DNA of 39,820 nucleotides from an uncultured Clostridia bacterium (GTDB taxonomy: Bacteria > Bacillota > Clostridia > TANB77 > CAG-508), in NCBI GenBank assembly GCA_944388745.1, contig CALXJZ010000006.1, positions 1-39,820 of the forward strand, given 5' to 3'. The stretch's first letter is position 1. Each line of letters opens with the position of its first letter. The translations under genes and the position numbers were made by a program. The notes beneath the pieces are model-generated. The model was not told the DNA's origin. It was given only the letters and a program-made list of their open reading frames with translations, and did no database searches. Below are positions 16,450 to 25,349 of the stretch, one piece after another.

Positions 16450-18020
16450 TGAGTAGTAATGCAGAATATTGGATAAAAAGATTTGAAGAACTTGAAAAAG
16501 CACAACTCTTAAATGAATCAAAATATATTACAGAACTTCAAGAGGCATATGAAAGAACATTAAGTTCTGTAAAAAAGGAAATAAATAATTGGCTAGTAAG
16601 ATTTGCTATAAATAATCAAATAAGCATGAAAGAAGCAAAAAAATGGTTAAATACTCAAGAACTAAAGGAACTAAAATGGGACATTGATGAGTATATAAAG
16701 TATGGCCAAGAAAATGGTATAGATTTAGTATGGAAAAAAGAATTAGAGAATGCAAGTGCAAGAGTTCATATTTCAAGATTAGAAGCATTGCAGGTTCAAA
16801 TACAACAACAAATTGAAAAATTATACTATAATGAGCAACAAACCACTAACGATTTTATCATTGAATCATACAAAGATACTTATTATAAAACAGCTTATGA
16901 ATTACAAAAAGGTTCAAATGTTGCTTTTAAGTTTGCAGCATTAAATATAGATACAATTCAAAAAATTATATCTAGGCCATGGACAAGCGATGAGCAAACG
17001 TTCTCGGACAGAATATGGAAAAATAAAAAAGCATTATTGGATACTCTACAGAAGGATTTAGAAAAATCTTTAAGAGGAGATGCAGATGAATTAATAGATA
17101 AAATTTCAAAAGATTTTAATGTGGCCAAAGGAAAAGTAGGAAGGTTAGTAATGACAGAGTCAGCTTTTTTCTCTAGTGCATCAAGAAAAGAATGTTTTAA
17201 TGAATTGGGTGTAGAAAAATATATAAATATAGCAACATTAGATTCAAAGACATCTGAATGGTGTAGAGAAATAGATGGAAAAGTCTTTGAAATGAAAGAA
17301 TATAAAGTTGGAGTTACAGCTCCACCTTATCATATATGGTGTAGGACAACAACAGCTCCATATTTTGAGGATGAATTTGAATTTGGAGAAAGAGCAGCAA
17401 GAAATACTGATGGAAAAACATATTATATACCAAGAAATATTACATATAATGAATGGTTAGAGAAATATGTGAATTCTGACCCGGCAACAAAAAAAGCGTT
17501 TGAAACAGAAATAAAAATGAATAAAAATAAATCTTCTGATTATGAACAATACAGTAGATATAAAGATATATTAGGGGATGATGTACCTACAACATTTGAT
17601 AAATTTCAAGAAATGAAGTATAATAATATTGATGAATGGAAAAACCTAAAAGCACAATATTCTGATGCATTGGGAATTACAACAGAAGATAGAGCAAAAA
17701 TATATATCAATAATGTTAATAAATTGATAAATCAAGGAAAACAAGACAAACACATATTAGGAAGTAACAATTATACAAATGGAAAAAGTTATTTAACAAT
17801 ATCTAAAGAAAAAGCACAAGAACTTATTAATCAGTATGCGGGAAAAGGAATATTAGAATTTAGCGATAGAGGAAAATGGAATAAAAAAGAAATAATAACA
17901 GTAAATGAACAAATTGGAGTTGTAAAAAATAAAAATGAGGAAATAAAAACAAATAGTTTTAAAATACATTATAGCAAAACAGGAACGCATATTGTTCCTT
18001 ATAGGAAAGGTGGAAGTTAA
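16449..18020 (+). CDS. MuF-type head protein with C-terminal toxin domain (type-50 like)
   Basis: 523 residues. The N-terminal half is helical, followed by the MuF/gp7 core: RLVMTESAFFSSASRKECF, LDSKTSEWCREIDGKVF and PPYHIWCRTTTAP (about residues 232-305). The C-terminal 95 residues are different: KQDKHILGSNNY, SYLTISKEKAQELINQYAGKG and KIHYSKTGTHIVPYRKG. This matches what I know of the polymorphic toxin type 50 (Ntox50/BTX50) domain, a putative RNase with conserved His and Ser/Thr residues. MuF proteins enter the virion, so the toxin could be delivered with phage DNA. The following small gene could be the immunity protein. Confidence 0.8.
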   Translation: MSSNAEYWIKRFEELEKAQLLNESKYITELQEAYERTLSSVKKEINNWLVRFAINNQISMKEAKKWLNTQELKELKWDIDEYIKYGQENGIDLVWKKELENASARVHISRLEALQVQIQQQIEKLYYNEQQTTNDFIIESYKDTYYKTAYELQKGSNVAFKFAALNIDTIQKIISRPWTSDEQTFSDRIWKNKKALLDTLQKDLEKSLRGDADELIDKISKDFNVAKGKVGRLVMTESAFFSSASRKECFNELGVEKYINIATLDSKTSEWCREIDGKVFEMKEYKVGVTAPPYHIWCRTTTAPYFEDEFEFGERAARNTDGKTYYIPRNITYNEWLEKYVNSDPATKKAFETEIKMNKNKSSDYEQYSRYKDILGDDVPTTFDKFQEMKYNNIDEWKNLKAQYSDALGITTEDRAKIYINNVNKLINQGKQDKHILGSNNYTNGKSYLTISKEKAQELINQYAGKGILEFSDRGKWNKKEIITVNEQIGVVKNKNEEIKTNSFKIHYSKTGTHIVPYRKGGS

Positions 18021-18021
18021 A

Positions 18022-18228
18022 ATGAAAGGTATAAATTCAGAGGAACTATTAAATAAAAGAGTAAAAATAAAAGCATATAGTGATAATGAATATGTAGGAA
18101 TTGTTACAGGATATGTACCGGCACAAGATAATGAACCAGAGGTAGAAGAAATTAGTATTTTAAATGAAAAAGATAATAAAAATTATTCGTTATTTGAAAA
18201 TGAAATTAGAAATATAGAAATACTGTAA
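18022..18228 (+). CDS. Putative immunity protein for the MuF toxin
   Basis: 68 residues starting one base after the MuF-toxin stop. It has VKIKAYSDNEYVGIVTGY, DNEPEVEEISI and LFENEIRNIEIL, a small all-beta SH3/LSM-like layout common in proteins placed right after phage toxin-bearing MuF genes. The role as antitoxin is inferred from position and size. Followed by two terminators. Confidence 0.6.
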   Translation: MKGINSEELLNKRVKIKAYSDNEYVGIVTGYVPAQDNEPEVEEISILNEKDNKNYSLFENEIRNIEIL

Positions 18229-18289
18229 AATACTATAAAAAATCTAAAACATTCAAACGAAATTTGAATATAAGACGATTTTATTACGA

Positions 18290-18316
18290 AGGCATATAAT
18301 TTTATATGTCTTTTTT
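18290..18316 (+). terminator. Terminator after the MuF-toxin pair
   Basis: AGGCATATA and TATATGTCT pair (one G-U) around a 4-base loop, followed by six T. Confidence 0.7.
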
Positions 18317-18379
18317 GGTGTTTGCAATATAGTGGCAAATTAAATGGATTCTTAAACAACCATAACAAAGTTATAAAAG

Positions 18380-18409
18380 TAAGTATGTATGTTTACATAC
18401 TTATTTTTT
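18380..18409 (+). terminator. Second terminator before the capsid operon
   Basis: TAAGTATGT and ACATACTTA form a perfect 9-bp stem with a 6-base loop, then a T-run. Confidence 0.75.
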
Positions 18410-18428
18410 ATATATCACGATTTTGTAA

Positions 18429-18487
18429 GTTGTTCGACAACAACACCAGGTCGGAGGCGTTGCTCCGTATAAAAACACGAAAGCCTG
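18429..18487 (+). promoter_or_regulatory. Structured leader before the scaffold gene
   Basis: GTTGT-TCG-ACAAC (18429-18441), then CGGAG-GCGTTG-CTCCG (18452-18467), enclosed by CAGG (18447) and CCTG (18484). The stretch is clearly richer in G+C than its surroundings and ends just before the ribosome binding site AAAGGAGA. It looks like a folded 5' leader; I cannot match it to a named RNA family. The rest of the 276-base gap holds the two terminators and a 7-bp hairpin at 18250. Confidence 0.45.
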
Positions 18488-18504
18488 AATTGAAAGGAGA
18501 AAAC

Positions 18505-19116
18505 ATGAAAAGGGAAGAACTAAAAGCAATGGGTTTAACAGATGAACAGGTAGAGTCTGTTATGGCCAAAAGTGGTGCAGAGGTTGCTGCACTAAATACT
18601 CAGATTACAACCTTAAAATCTGAAAAAGCACAATTGGAGAATGACAAAAAAGTTATTACTAAAGAGAAGGAAGATAAAGAAAAAGCAATTGCAGATTTAC
18701 AAAAAAATAGTATTTCAAAAGATGAATACGACAAAAAAATAAAAGAAATTGAGGATAATGCTAAAAAAGAAAATGAAGAATATGTTTATAATGATTTATT
18801 AAATAAAGGTCTAGATGATGCGAAAGTATTAAAAGACGAGTTAACAAGACAAGCTATAATTTCATTAATAAACAAAGACAAGAGTAAAACTAAAATATCT
18901 GATGATAAAAAATCATTAGTAGGATTAAAAGAATTAATCGATGGTTATAAAAAACAAGCACCTCATTTCTTTGAAAAAAAGGCATCAGGATATTCACCAG
19001 TTGATCCAGAAGGAGATAAGGGTGATAATGATGGCGAAATTAGTATGGGTTCTAATTTTGCAAAACAAGCTAATGAAAGTGATAATCCAAATACAAAAAG
19101 TCAATTTTTTAATTAA
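18505..19116 (+). CDS. Scaffold protein (GP20-like)
   Basis: 203 residues. ATG 18505 follows AAAGGAGAAAAC; the frame is open further upstream through the leader but has no start signal there. It begins KREELKAMGLTDEQVESVM, the GP20/scaffold opening, followed by a long coiled coil (residues 28-85), then PHFFEKKASGYSPVDP and a polar C terminus. It would guide capsid assembly and be removed later. Sits just before decoration and capsid genes. Confidence 0.85.
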   Translation: MKREELKAMGLTDEQVESVMAKSGAEVAALNTQITTLKSEKAQLENDKKVITKEKEDKEKAIADLQKNSISKDEYDKKIKEIEDNAKKENEEYVYNDLLNKGLDDAKVLKDELTRQAIISLINKDKSKTKISDDKKSLVGLKELIDGYKKQAPHFFEKKASGYSPVDPEGDKGDNDGEISMGSNFAKQANESDNPNTKSQFFN

Positions 19117-19134
19117 TTTTAGGAGGTAAAAGTT

Positions 19135-19440
19135 ATGTATGTAAAAAAAGAAAGTGTAAATGAAGTTAATTTTTTAGCATCTGCTAAATTTCAAAATTTT
19201 ACTTATCAAGTAGATGATTCAGGAATAGAAGCAGACGCAAATGGAAAGAAAATTGTTCAAGCAGGAACAGTTTATAAAAAAGATGGTAAAGCAATAGGTT
19301 TAGTATTTGCTGATGTAGATGTAACAAATGGTCCTCAACCTGCAGCAATAATGGTAGAAGGATATGTTATAGAATCAAGACTGCCAGCAGTTGTAGAAGA
19401 ATTAGATAAAACTGCAATGACAGGAATTAAATTTAGATAA
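19135..19440 (+). CDS. Capsid decoration-like protein
   Basis: 101 residues, RBS TAGGAGGTAAAAG. Beta-rich, with GIEADANGKKIVQAGTVYKK, GLVFADVDVTNGPQPAAIMV and VEGYVIESRLP, resembling short head-decoration (lambda D-like) proteins found between scaffold and capsid. Binding to the capsid surface is inferred. Confidence 0.7.
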   Translation: MYVKKESVNEVNFLASAKFQNFTYQVDDSGIEADANGKKIVQAGTVYKKDGKAIGLVFADVDVTNGPQPAAIMVEGYVIESRLPAVVEELDKTAMTGIKFR

Positions 19441-19483
19441 AAAATATTATAAAAAGTAGAAAAAAAGAAGGAGTGTGTTTAAT

Positions 19484-20503
19484 ATGCCTAAAAGTGTATT
19501 AGAATTATTTAATCAAAAAGAAATATTAAATTATTTAAAGGATAGAAAATATCCAGCAATGTTGGGAGAAGAATTATTCCCAGAAGTAAAAAGACAATCA
19601 TTAGAATTTGATATGTTAACAAATGGAAGTAAAACACCAGTTATTGCATCTGTTCATGGATTTGATACAGAATCAGAAATTGGACAAAGAGAAGCTGAGA
19701 AAATGGCTATAGAATTAGCTTTAATCAAAAGAAAAATGCAATTAAAAGAAAAAGAAATAATTGCTTTAGAGTCTCCAAGAAACGAAGCAGAAAAAACATA
19801 TTTAATGAGAAATGTATATGCTGATTTTGATGCTTTAGTAGAAAGTATTAAGGCAAGAGTTGAAGCAATGAGAATGGAACTAGTAGCAACTGGTAAAATA
19901 ACATTGAATGAAAATAACCTAGATGCTAGTATTGATTTCGGTGTACCAGAAGAAAATAAGGCTACAAATGTTGATTGGAGTGCAGAAGATTCTAATCCAA
20001 TAAATGATATGATTTCATGGAAAAATCAATTAGATTCTGCTCCAGAAAGAGTATTAACATCTACAACTGTATTAGCGAAAATATTGGCTAATAAAAATGT
20101 TGTTAATGCTATTTTTGGAAAAGACTCTACAAGAATTGCATCTGTTGGTGAGTTAAATAATTATTTGGAAAAATTAAAATTACCTAAAATTTATACATAT
20201 GATGCAAAATATAGAAAACTAGGGGCAAATGGAAAATATACAAAGCATAGATATTTCCCAGAAAATGCTTTTGTTATGATGCCAGGAGAAGCTCTAGGAG
20301 AAACTGTTTATGGACCTACAGCAGAAGAAATCAGACTTCAAAGAGATCCATCAATAGATATAAAATTAGTAGGAAAAATACTTGCTATGATGTACGAAGA
20401 GGGAACGGATCCAGTTAGTACATGGGAAAAAGCAGTTGCTACTGCATTACCAGCATTAAAATGTGCTGATGAGTTATTCCAAGCAACAATAAATATAGAG
20501 TAG
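19484..20503 (+). CDS. Major capsid protein (capsid E family)
   Basis: 339 residues from ATG 19484, with AGAAGGAG 11 bases upstream; an in-frame GTG nine bases earlier is too close to it. It shows PAMLGEELFPEVKRQ, SVHGFDTESEIGQREA and, near the end, EEGTDPVSTWEKAVATALPA, the pattern of phage major capsid protein E (HK97 fold). Forms the shell. The stop lies in a terminator-like hairpin. Confidence 0.85.
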   Translation: MPKSVLELFNQKEILNYLKDRKYPAMLGEELFPEVKRQSLEFDMLTNGSKTPVIASVHGFDTESEIGQREAEKMAIELALIKRKMQLKEKEIIALESPRNEAEKTYLMRNVYADFDALVESIKARVEAMRMELVATGKITLNENNLDASIDFGVPEENKATNVDWSAEDSNPINDMISWKNQLDSAPERVLTSTTVLAKILANKNVVNAIFGKDSTRIASVGELNNYLEKLKLPKIYTYDAKYRKLGANGKYTKHRYFPENAFVMMPGEALGETVYGPTAEEIRLQRDPSIDIKLVGKILAMMYEEGTDPVSTWEKAVATALPALKCADELFQATINIE

Positions 20504-20530
20504 AGACAATATGTCTTTACTCTAAAATTT
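20496..20530 (+). terminator. Hairpin terminator after the capsid gene
   Basis: TAGAGTAGAGAC and GTCTTTACTCTA form a 12-bp stem (one G-U) with loop AATAT, followed by a weak A/T tail. It would limit expression downstream relative to the capsid. Confidence 0.6.
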
Positions 20531-20550
20531 TTATAAAGAGGTGATATTTA

Positions 20551-21060
20551 ATGAAAAAAGTTAGTCCAAAAAGTGCAGGAGTTAAACTTAATGGAAAATG
20601 GTGTTTTAAAGGACAAAATGAAATTGTTAGTGATGAAGAATACAATGCAAATAAAGAATTTGTAGATGTAATAGAAGATATTAGAGAAAATAATGAAAGA
20701 GTAATAGAAATAGTTGTAAAAGATGAAACTATTGATTTAGAAGAATTAAAGAAAGACATTGAAGAATATGTTGAAAATTATAAAAAAGAAGAAGTAAAAA
20801 CAGATAAAAATTCTAACGAAAATGTAGATAAGACCGATAATACTTCAGATAATCCAGATGAGGAATTAGAAGCATTAAAAGAAAGAGCAGCAAAATTAGG
20901 AATAAAAGTAACAAGTAATATGAAAAAAGAAACAATAATCAATAAGATTGAAGAAAAAGAAGCTGAAGAAGATAAAAAACAAAATCCAGGAGGAGAACTA
21001 AAAGATGGTACCGACACAAATGACGGGACCAATACTGAAGAAAATCCTAAAGGAGAGTAG
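20551..21060 (+). CDS. Charged structural protein with HeH/SAP-like motif
   Basis: 169 residues. The short N-terminal fold (KLNGKWCFKGQNEIVSDEEY) is followed by an acidic linker and a helix-extension-helix-like segment, EALKERAAKLGIKVTSN and KKETIINKIEE (about residues 110-138). The C terminus is low complexity (GGELKDGTDTNDGTNTEEN). Similar genes lie between capsid and connector genes in Clostridia phages. Role unknown. Confidence 0.6.
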   Translation: MKKVSPKSAGVKLNGKWCFKGQNEIVSDEEYNANKEFVDVIEDIRENNERVIEIVVKDETIDLEELKKDIEEYVENYKKEEVKTDKNSNENVDKTDNTSDNPDEELEALKERAAKLGIKVTSNMKKETIINKIEEKEAEEDKKQNPGGELKDGTDTNDGTNTEENPKGE

Positions 21061-21068
21061 GTGATATA

Positions 21069-21530
21069 ATGTCAGTTTTAGAAAAAATAAAAAGTAAGAC
21101 AAATAAAATTGATGTTGAATCATTAAAAAAAAGAATATTAAAAGAACTGAATATAAAAGAAGATAATAATAATGGTGTATTACAAGTAGAATATTCTTTA
21201 TTAGATACATTAGTTATAATTTTAGATACTACTCATCAATCAAAAATCCCAGATGGATTATATACAACATGGTTAAGAATGACAAAAGATTATTGGTACC
21301 TAAATGGGTATGATAAATTATTTGCAAGTAAATCTGAAGAAGACTCAAAATCAAATGTAAAGGTTAAAAGTGTACAAATTGGTGATACCACTACTACTTT
21401 TGTCGATAAAACTTCACAAGTAGAAATAAATGGTATTGTTTATAATACAGGTACTGTCAATTATTCTGAGGATGGTTTAATTGAAAAATATAAAAAAGAT
21501 TTGTACAGACATAGAAAGATGAGGTGGTAA
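21069..21530 (+). CDS. Head-tail connector-like protein
   Basis: 153 residues immediately after the acidic structural gene, RBS AGGAGAGTAGG. Helical N terminus; YNTGTVNYSEDGLIEKYKKD at the C terminus. The position matches the gp6/gp15-type adaptor in related phages; sequence alone is not decisive. Confidence 0.55.
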   Translation: MSVLEKIKSKTNKIDVESLKKRILKELNIKEDNNNGVLQVEYSLLDTLVIILDTTHQSKIPDGLYTTWLRMTKDYWYLNGYDKLFASKSEEDSKSNVKVKSVQIGDTTTTFVDKTSQVEINGIVYNTGTVNYSEDGLIEKYKKDLYRHRKMRW

Positions 21531-21532
21531 CA

Positions 21533-21898
21533 ATGGATTATATTTCTATGGCAAGAAATGCTATTGAAAGTCATTATGATTCTGTTTGTGATATTATAGA
21601 AAGACAGTCTGTTATAGAAAATAATATTACAAAGAATAAACAAGAAGTTACTGTCGAGTCTAATAAACCCTGTCGAGTTTCTTTTGAAAACATATTTGCA
21701 AATACACAGACAGATACTGAGTCTGAAAAAAATCAAAAAATAAAATTATTCATAGCACCAGAATTAGTAATTAAACCTGGTAGCAAAATTGTCGTTACAG
21801 GAAGAGGTAGAACTACAGCATATAAAAATAGTGGCGAACCTGCTATTTATAACACACATCAAGAAATTATACTTGAATTATGGAAAGGCTGGGCTTAA
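21533..21898 (+). CDS. Head closure-like protein
   Basis: 121 residues from ATG 21533 (AGGTGG upstream). Contains SNKPCRVSFENIF, IKLFIAPELVIKPGSKIVVT and QEIILELW, a beta-barrel pattern typical of head-closure/stopper proteins (gp16-like) at this position. It would seal the connector after packaging. Confidence 0.65.
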   Translation: MDYISMARNAIESHYDSVCDIIERQSVIENNITKNKQEVTVESNKPCRVSFENIFANTQTDTESEKNQKIKLFIAPELVIKPGSKIVVTGRGRTTAYKNSGEPAIYNTHQEIILELWKGWA

Positions 21899-21899
21899 T

Positions 21900-22451
21900 A
21901 TGGCTAAATGGGGAATGTGTGATTTTAGTGAATTAGAAAAGTTACAAAAACAATTTGAAAGACTATCTAAAATAGATATTGATAGGTTTTGCAAAGAAGT
22001 AGCAAGAGAATTAGCTGCAAGGTTACTTTCAAAAGTTATCCCAAGAACACCAGTAGGTGAGGGAAGTTTTGAAGTTAAAGATGGAAAAAGATATACAATA
22101 AAAAATGGGGGAACTTTAAGAAGAGGATGGACTGCTAATACTGAAGCGGAAGCAGAGGGGGGAGCAGTACCAGATGCAACAACTTATGCGAAATCATTAA
22201 GAATTGCTAGAATGGGAAACAATTATATTATAATAGTTGAAAATCCTGTTAAATATGCTTCTTATGTAGAATATGGACATAGACAAGAACCTGGAAGATA
22301 TGTTCCTGCAATTGGAAAGAGATTAAAAGCATCTTGGGTTGAAGGAAAATATATGTTGACTATATCTGAAAAAGAACTAGAATCTCAAATTCCGGCATTA
22401 CTTGAAAGAAAAATGAAAAAATATATTGAGGAGTGTTTTAATAATGGTTGA
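21900..22451 (+). CDS. HK97 gp10-like tail completion protein
   Basis: 183 residues, coupled TAATATG start. It shows RTPVGEG, then TLRRGWTANTEAEAEGG and NPVKYASYVEYGHRQEPGRY, the HK97-gp10 signature (P-V-x-TG, LRxxW, YA..vEyG). Probably connects head and tail. Confidence 0.8.
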   Translation: MAKWGMCDFSELEKLQKQFERLSKIDIDRFCKEVARELAARLLSKVIPRTPVGEGSFEVKDGKRYTIKNGGTLRRGWTANTEAEAEGGAVPDATTYAKSLRIARMGNNYIIIVENPVKYASYVEYGHRQEPGRYVPAIGKRLKASWVEGKYMLTISEKELESQIPALLERKMKKYIEECFNNG

Positions 22452-22899
22452 TAGTGTTATAAACGAAATAGTAATTGGTATTGCTACAAAAATTAATAAT
22501 ATATATGAAAAGAAATATCCTATATATACGGATGCACAACAGCAAGGTGTTGATAAACCTTGTTTTTTTATCAAATACTTAAATGGTGAGGAAAATAGAG
22601 AAATAGGATTACAAGATAGGTTTTACAAGGATAAAGCAAATTTTGTAATTATAGGTTATACGGAAGATGGAAATACTGAAATTCTAAATAATATGATAGA
22701 TAATCTATACGATTTAGAATATATTGAACTTACAGATAAAACACTATTAAGAGCAAAAAAACTGCATCCAAAAATAGAGGATGGTGTTCTACACTTTTTT
22801 ATAGACTATGAAATATTTATAAAAAAAGAAAATGTAGCAACAATAAAAATGGATAATTATGATTTGACTGGGGAGGTAAAAAAAGATGAAAACATCTAA
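22444..22899 (+). CDS. Tail terminator-like protein
   Basis: 151 residues overlapping the previous stop. PCFFIKYLNGEENREIGLQD and LHFFIDYEIFIKK resemble the tail terminator family (DUF6838-like) placed before the sheath in myophages. It would cap the tail tube. Confidence 0.65.
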   Translation: MVDSVINEIVIGIATKINNIYEKKYPIYTDAQQQGVDKPCFFIKYLNGEENREIGLQDRFYKDKANFVIIGYTEDGNTEILNNMIDNLYDLEYIELTDKTLLRAKKLHPKIEDGVLHFFIDYEIFIKKENVATIKMDNYDLTGEVKKDENI

Positions 22900-23083
22900 A
22901 AAAGAAACCAAAAAGGAAGTAAAAAAAGTAACTGAAGAAAAATACACAAAAGAACAAATTGTCAACTCTAAAACTTTTATTAATAATAGAGATTTATTAA
23001 ATGCTATATTAGAAGATAAAAGTTATAGTAAAAAAGAAATAAATGAAATAATTGAAAATTATAAGAAAGGAAAGGTGAACTAA
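22886..23083 (+). CDS. Small basic protein before the sheath gene
   Basis: 65 residues; the Lys-rich start (KTSKKETKKEVKK) is followed by a helical segment KTFINNRDLLNAILED. Short proteins of this type often precede sheath genes. Function unknown. Confidence 0.55.
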   Translation: MKTSKKETKKEVKKVTEEKYTKEQIVNSKTFINNRDLLNAILEDKSYSKKEINEIIENYKKGKVN

Positions 23084-23084
23084 T

Positions 23085-24377
23085 ATGGCATTAGGTGGAG
23101 GAACTTTTATAAGTCAAAATAAAAAATTACCTGGTTCATATATAAATTTTGCATCTGCACAAAATGCTTCATCTTCAATTGGAGAAAGAGGAATTGCTGC
23201 AATGGCAATAGAAATGGATTGGGGAAAAGATGGAGAGATAATCGAAGTCACATCTCAAAATTTTGCAAAAGATTCTTTGAAAATATTTGGATATGATTAT
23301 TCACACGAAAAGTTAAAAGGATTAAGAGATCTATTCAAAAATGTTAAAAAAGCATATTTTTATAGATTAAATACTGGAAATAAAGCAACAACAGACATTG
23401 CAACAGCTAAAAATAGTGGTACAAGAGGAAATGATATAAGAATAGTAGTTGCAAAAAATATAGATGATGATGCTAAATATGATGTTATTACATATTTAGG
23501 AACAAAAGAAGTAGATAAACAAACAGTAAAAGAGGTTAGTGAATTACTAGATAACGATTATGTAACATTTTCTATGGAAACTCTTGAGGTTACTGCAGGT
23601 AAATCTTTAGAAGGTGGAACAAATGGAGATGTTAGTGGAGAAGCACACCAAAACTTCTTAGATAAGTTGGAATCATACCAAGTAAATGCAATTGGATGTA
23701 CTGTTAAAGATGAACCTACATCTAATTTATATGTTCAATATGCAAAAAGATTAAGAGATGAGCAAGGTATAAAATTCCAAGTAGTAGTATTTAACAATGC
23801 TGCAAATTATGAAGGTGTTGTAAATATTAAAAATACAGCAGTTGAAGATGAATCAGCACTTGTTTATTGGGTAACAGGAGTAATTGCCGGATGTGAGATA
23901 AATAAATCAAATACTAATAAGACATATGATGGAGAATATACAATTAATGCAGATTATACACAAGCACAATTAGAAGCGTCTATTGATAACGGAGAATTTG
24001 TACTTCATAAAGTTGGAGATGAAATTAGAGTATTAGTGGATATTAATAGTTTAGTTGACACAACAATTGAAAAAGGAGAAGAATTTAAATCTAATCAAAC
24101 AATAAGAGTATTAGATCAAATTGCTTCAGATGTTGCTAGTGTATTCAATTCTAAATATCTTGGAAAAATAGCAAATAATGAAGCAGGAAGAACCTCACTT
24201 TGGAGTGATATAATTGCATTATTTAAAGATTATCAAACACTTCAAGCCATTGAAAATTTTGAAGATGCTGATATAAGTGTCGAAATAGGAAATGACAAGA
24301 AATCAGTAACAATTAATACCAATGTGCAAGTAATTAATGCAATGGAAAAATTATATATGACAGTAGTAGTAGAGTAA
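23085..24377 (+). CDS. Tail sheath protein
   Basis: 430 residues. MALGGGTFISQNKKLPGSYI at the start, GERGIAAMAIEMDWG, and the C-terminal domain with NEAGRTSLWSDIIALFKDYQ and VNAMEKLYMTVVVE match the contractile sheath family. This gene is the main evidence that the particle is a myovirus. Followed by a strong terminator. Confidence 0.9.
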   Translation: MALGGGTFISQNKKLPGSYINFASAQNASSSIGERGIAAMAIEMDWGKDGEIIEVTSQNFAKDSLKIFGYDYSHEKLKGLRDLFKNVKKAYFYRLNTGNKATTDIATAKNSGTRGNDIRIVVAKNIDDDAKYDVITYLGTKEVDKQTVKEVSELLDNDYVTFSMETLEVTAGKSLEGGTNGDVSGEAHQNFLDKLESYQVNAIGCTVKDEPTSNLYVQYAKRLRDEQGIKFQVVVFNNAANYEGVVNIKNTAVEDESALVYWVTGVIAGCEINKSNTNKTYDGEYTINADYTQAQLEASIDNGEFVLHKVGDEIRVLVDINSLVDTTIEKGEEFKSNQTIRVLDQIASDVASVFNSKYLGKIANNEAGRTSLWSDIIALFKDYQTLQAIENFEDADISVEIGNDKKSVTINTNVQVINAMEKLYMTVVVE

Positions 24378-24378
24378 A

Positions 24379-24412
24379 AGAGAACAATTAAAAATGTTCT
24401 CTTAATTTTTTT
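24379..24412 (+). terminator. Terminator after the sheath gene
   Basis: AGAGAACA and TGTTCTCT form an 8-bp stem with an 8-base loop, followed by TAATTTTTTT. Confidence 0.8.
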
Positions 24413-24428
24413 ATAAGGAGGAAAAAAG

Positions 24429-24902
24429 ATGGGAAATATTACAATGAATGCAAAAGATGCCATCAGTGCAAAATTAGCTGAATGTTTTGTAACTATTGAA
24501 AACAGAAGATATTTACTAATGCAAGGTAAAGATTTTGAGGCTAAATTTGAAAAAACTAAAAAGGAACTTAACATATTAGGAAAAACAGGTTCTGGTAATA
24601 AGTCAACTGGCTGGAAAGGAACAGGTAAAATCACTATATATAAAAACACATCTATATTTGATGAGTTAATGGAAAGATACAAAAACACGGGAGAGGATAT
24701 TTATTTTGATATTCAAGTAACAAATGAAGATCCAACATCTGCAGCTGGAATTTGCACAATGGTATTTATGGGATGTAATGTAGATGGGGGAGTTTTAGCA
24801 TCTTTTGATGTAGATGGAGATTTCTTAGAACAAGAAATAGACTTTACATTTGAGGATTTTGCAAATCCAACTAAATTTACACAATTAGCAGGTATGCAAT
24901 AA
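24429..24902 (+). CDS. Tail tube protein (XkdM-like)
   Basis: 157 residues. NAKDAISAKLAECFVTIE, LNILGKTGSGNKSTGWKGTG and GVLASFDVDGDFLEQEIDF follow the XkdM tube family. RBS AAGGAGGAAAA. Forms the inner tube under the sheath. Confidence 0.85.
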   Translation: MGNITMNAKDAISAKLAECFVTIENRRYLLMQGKDFEAKFEKTKKELNILGKTGSGNKSTGWKGTGKITIYKNTSIFDELMERYKNTGEDIYFDIQVTNEDPTSAAGICTMVFMGCNVDGGVLASFDVDGDFLEQEIDFTFEDFANPTKFTQLAGMQ

Positions 24903-24941
24903 TTATAACAAAAATAAATAGAGAGAAAGGAAAGATAAGAT

Positions 24942-25349
24942 ATGAGTTTAGAAAGTTTTATGTTGAAAGATGAAGTAAAGGAAGTTGAATATGTAGCTTC
25001 TAATAGATTTAAAGATAAAGATGGAAATGTTGAAAAATGGAAATTAAAAACTATTACTGCAGATGAAAATGATGCAATAAGAAAACAATGCTATAAACAA
25101 GTACAAGCAGGAAAAAGAATGAAACAAGAATTTGATACTGTTAAATATTTAGAATTATTAGCTGATAAATGTGTGGTATATCCAGACCTTCATAATGTTG
25201 ATTTACAGAACTTCTATGGGGAAATGGATTCAATTAAATTACTAAAAAAACATTTATTAAATCCAGGAGAATATGATGACCTTATGGCTGAAATTCAAAG
25301 AATAAATGGATATAGCTTAGATGATGCGGTTGAAGAAGCAAAAAACTAA
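24942..25349 (+). CDS. Tail assembly chaperone, short form (XkdN-like)
   Basis: 135 residues. VKEVEYVASNRFKDKDG and KWKLKTITADENDAIRK resemble XkdN. The gene ends in codons GCA AAA AAC TAA, which contain the classic -1 slippery heptamer A AAA AAC directly before the stop. Some ribosomes would continue into the extended form listed next. Confidence 0.8.
   Translation: MSLESFMLKDEVKEVEYVASNRFKDKDGNVEKWKLKTITADENDAIRKQCYKQVQAGKRMKQEFDTVKYLELLADKCVVYPDLHNVDLQNFYGEMDSIKLLKKHLLNPGEYDDLMAEIQRINGYSLDDAVEEAKN

Noticed and set aside
18322..18504. Upstream extension of the scaffold gene
   Set aside because: The frame runs through a terminator and hairpins without a start signal; ATG 18505 has a good ribosome binding site.
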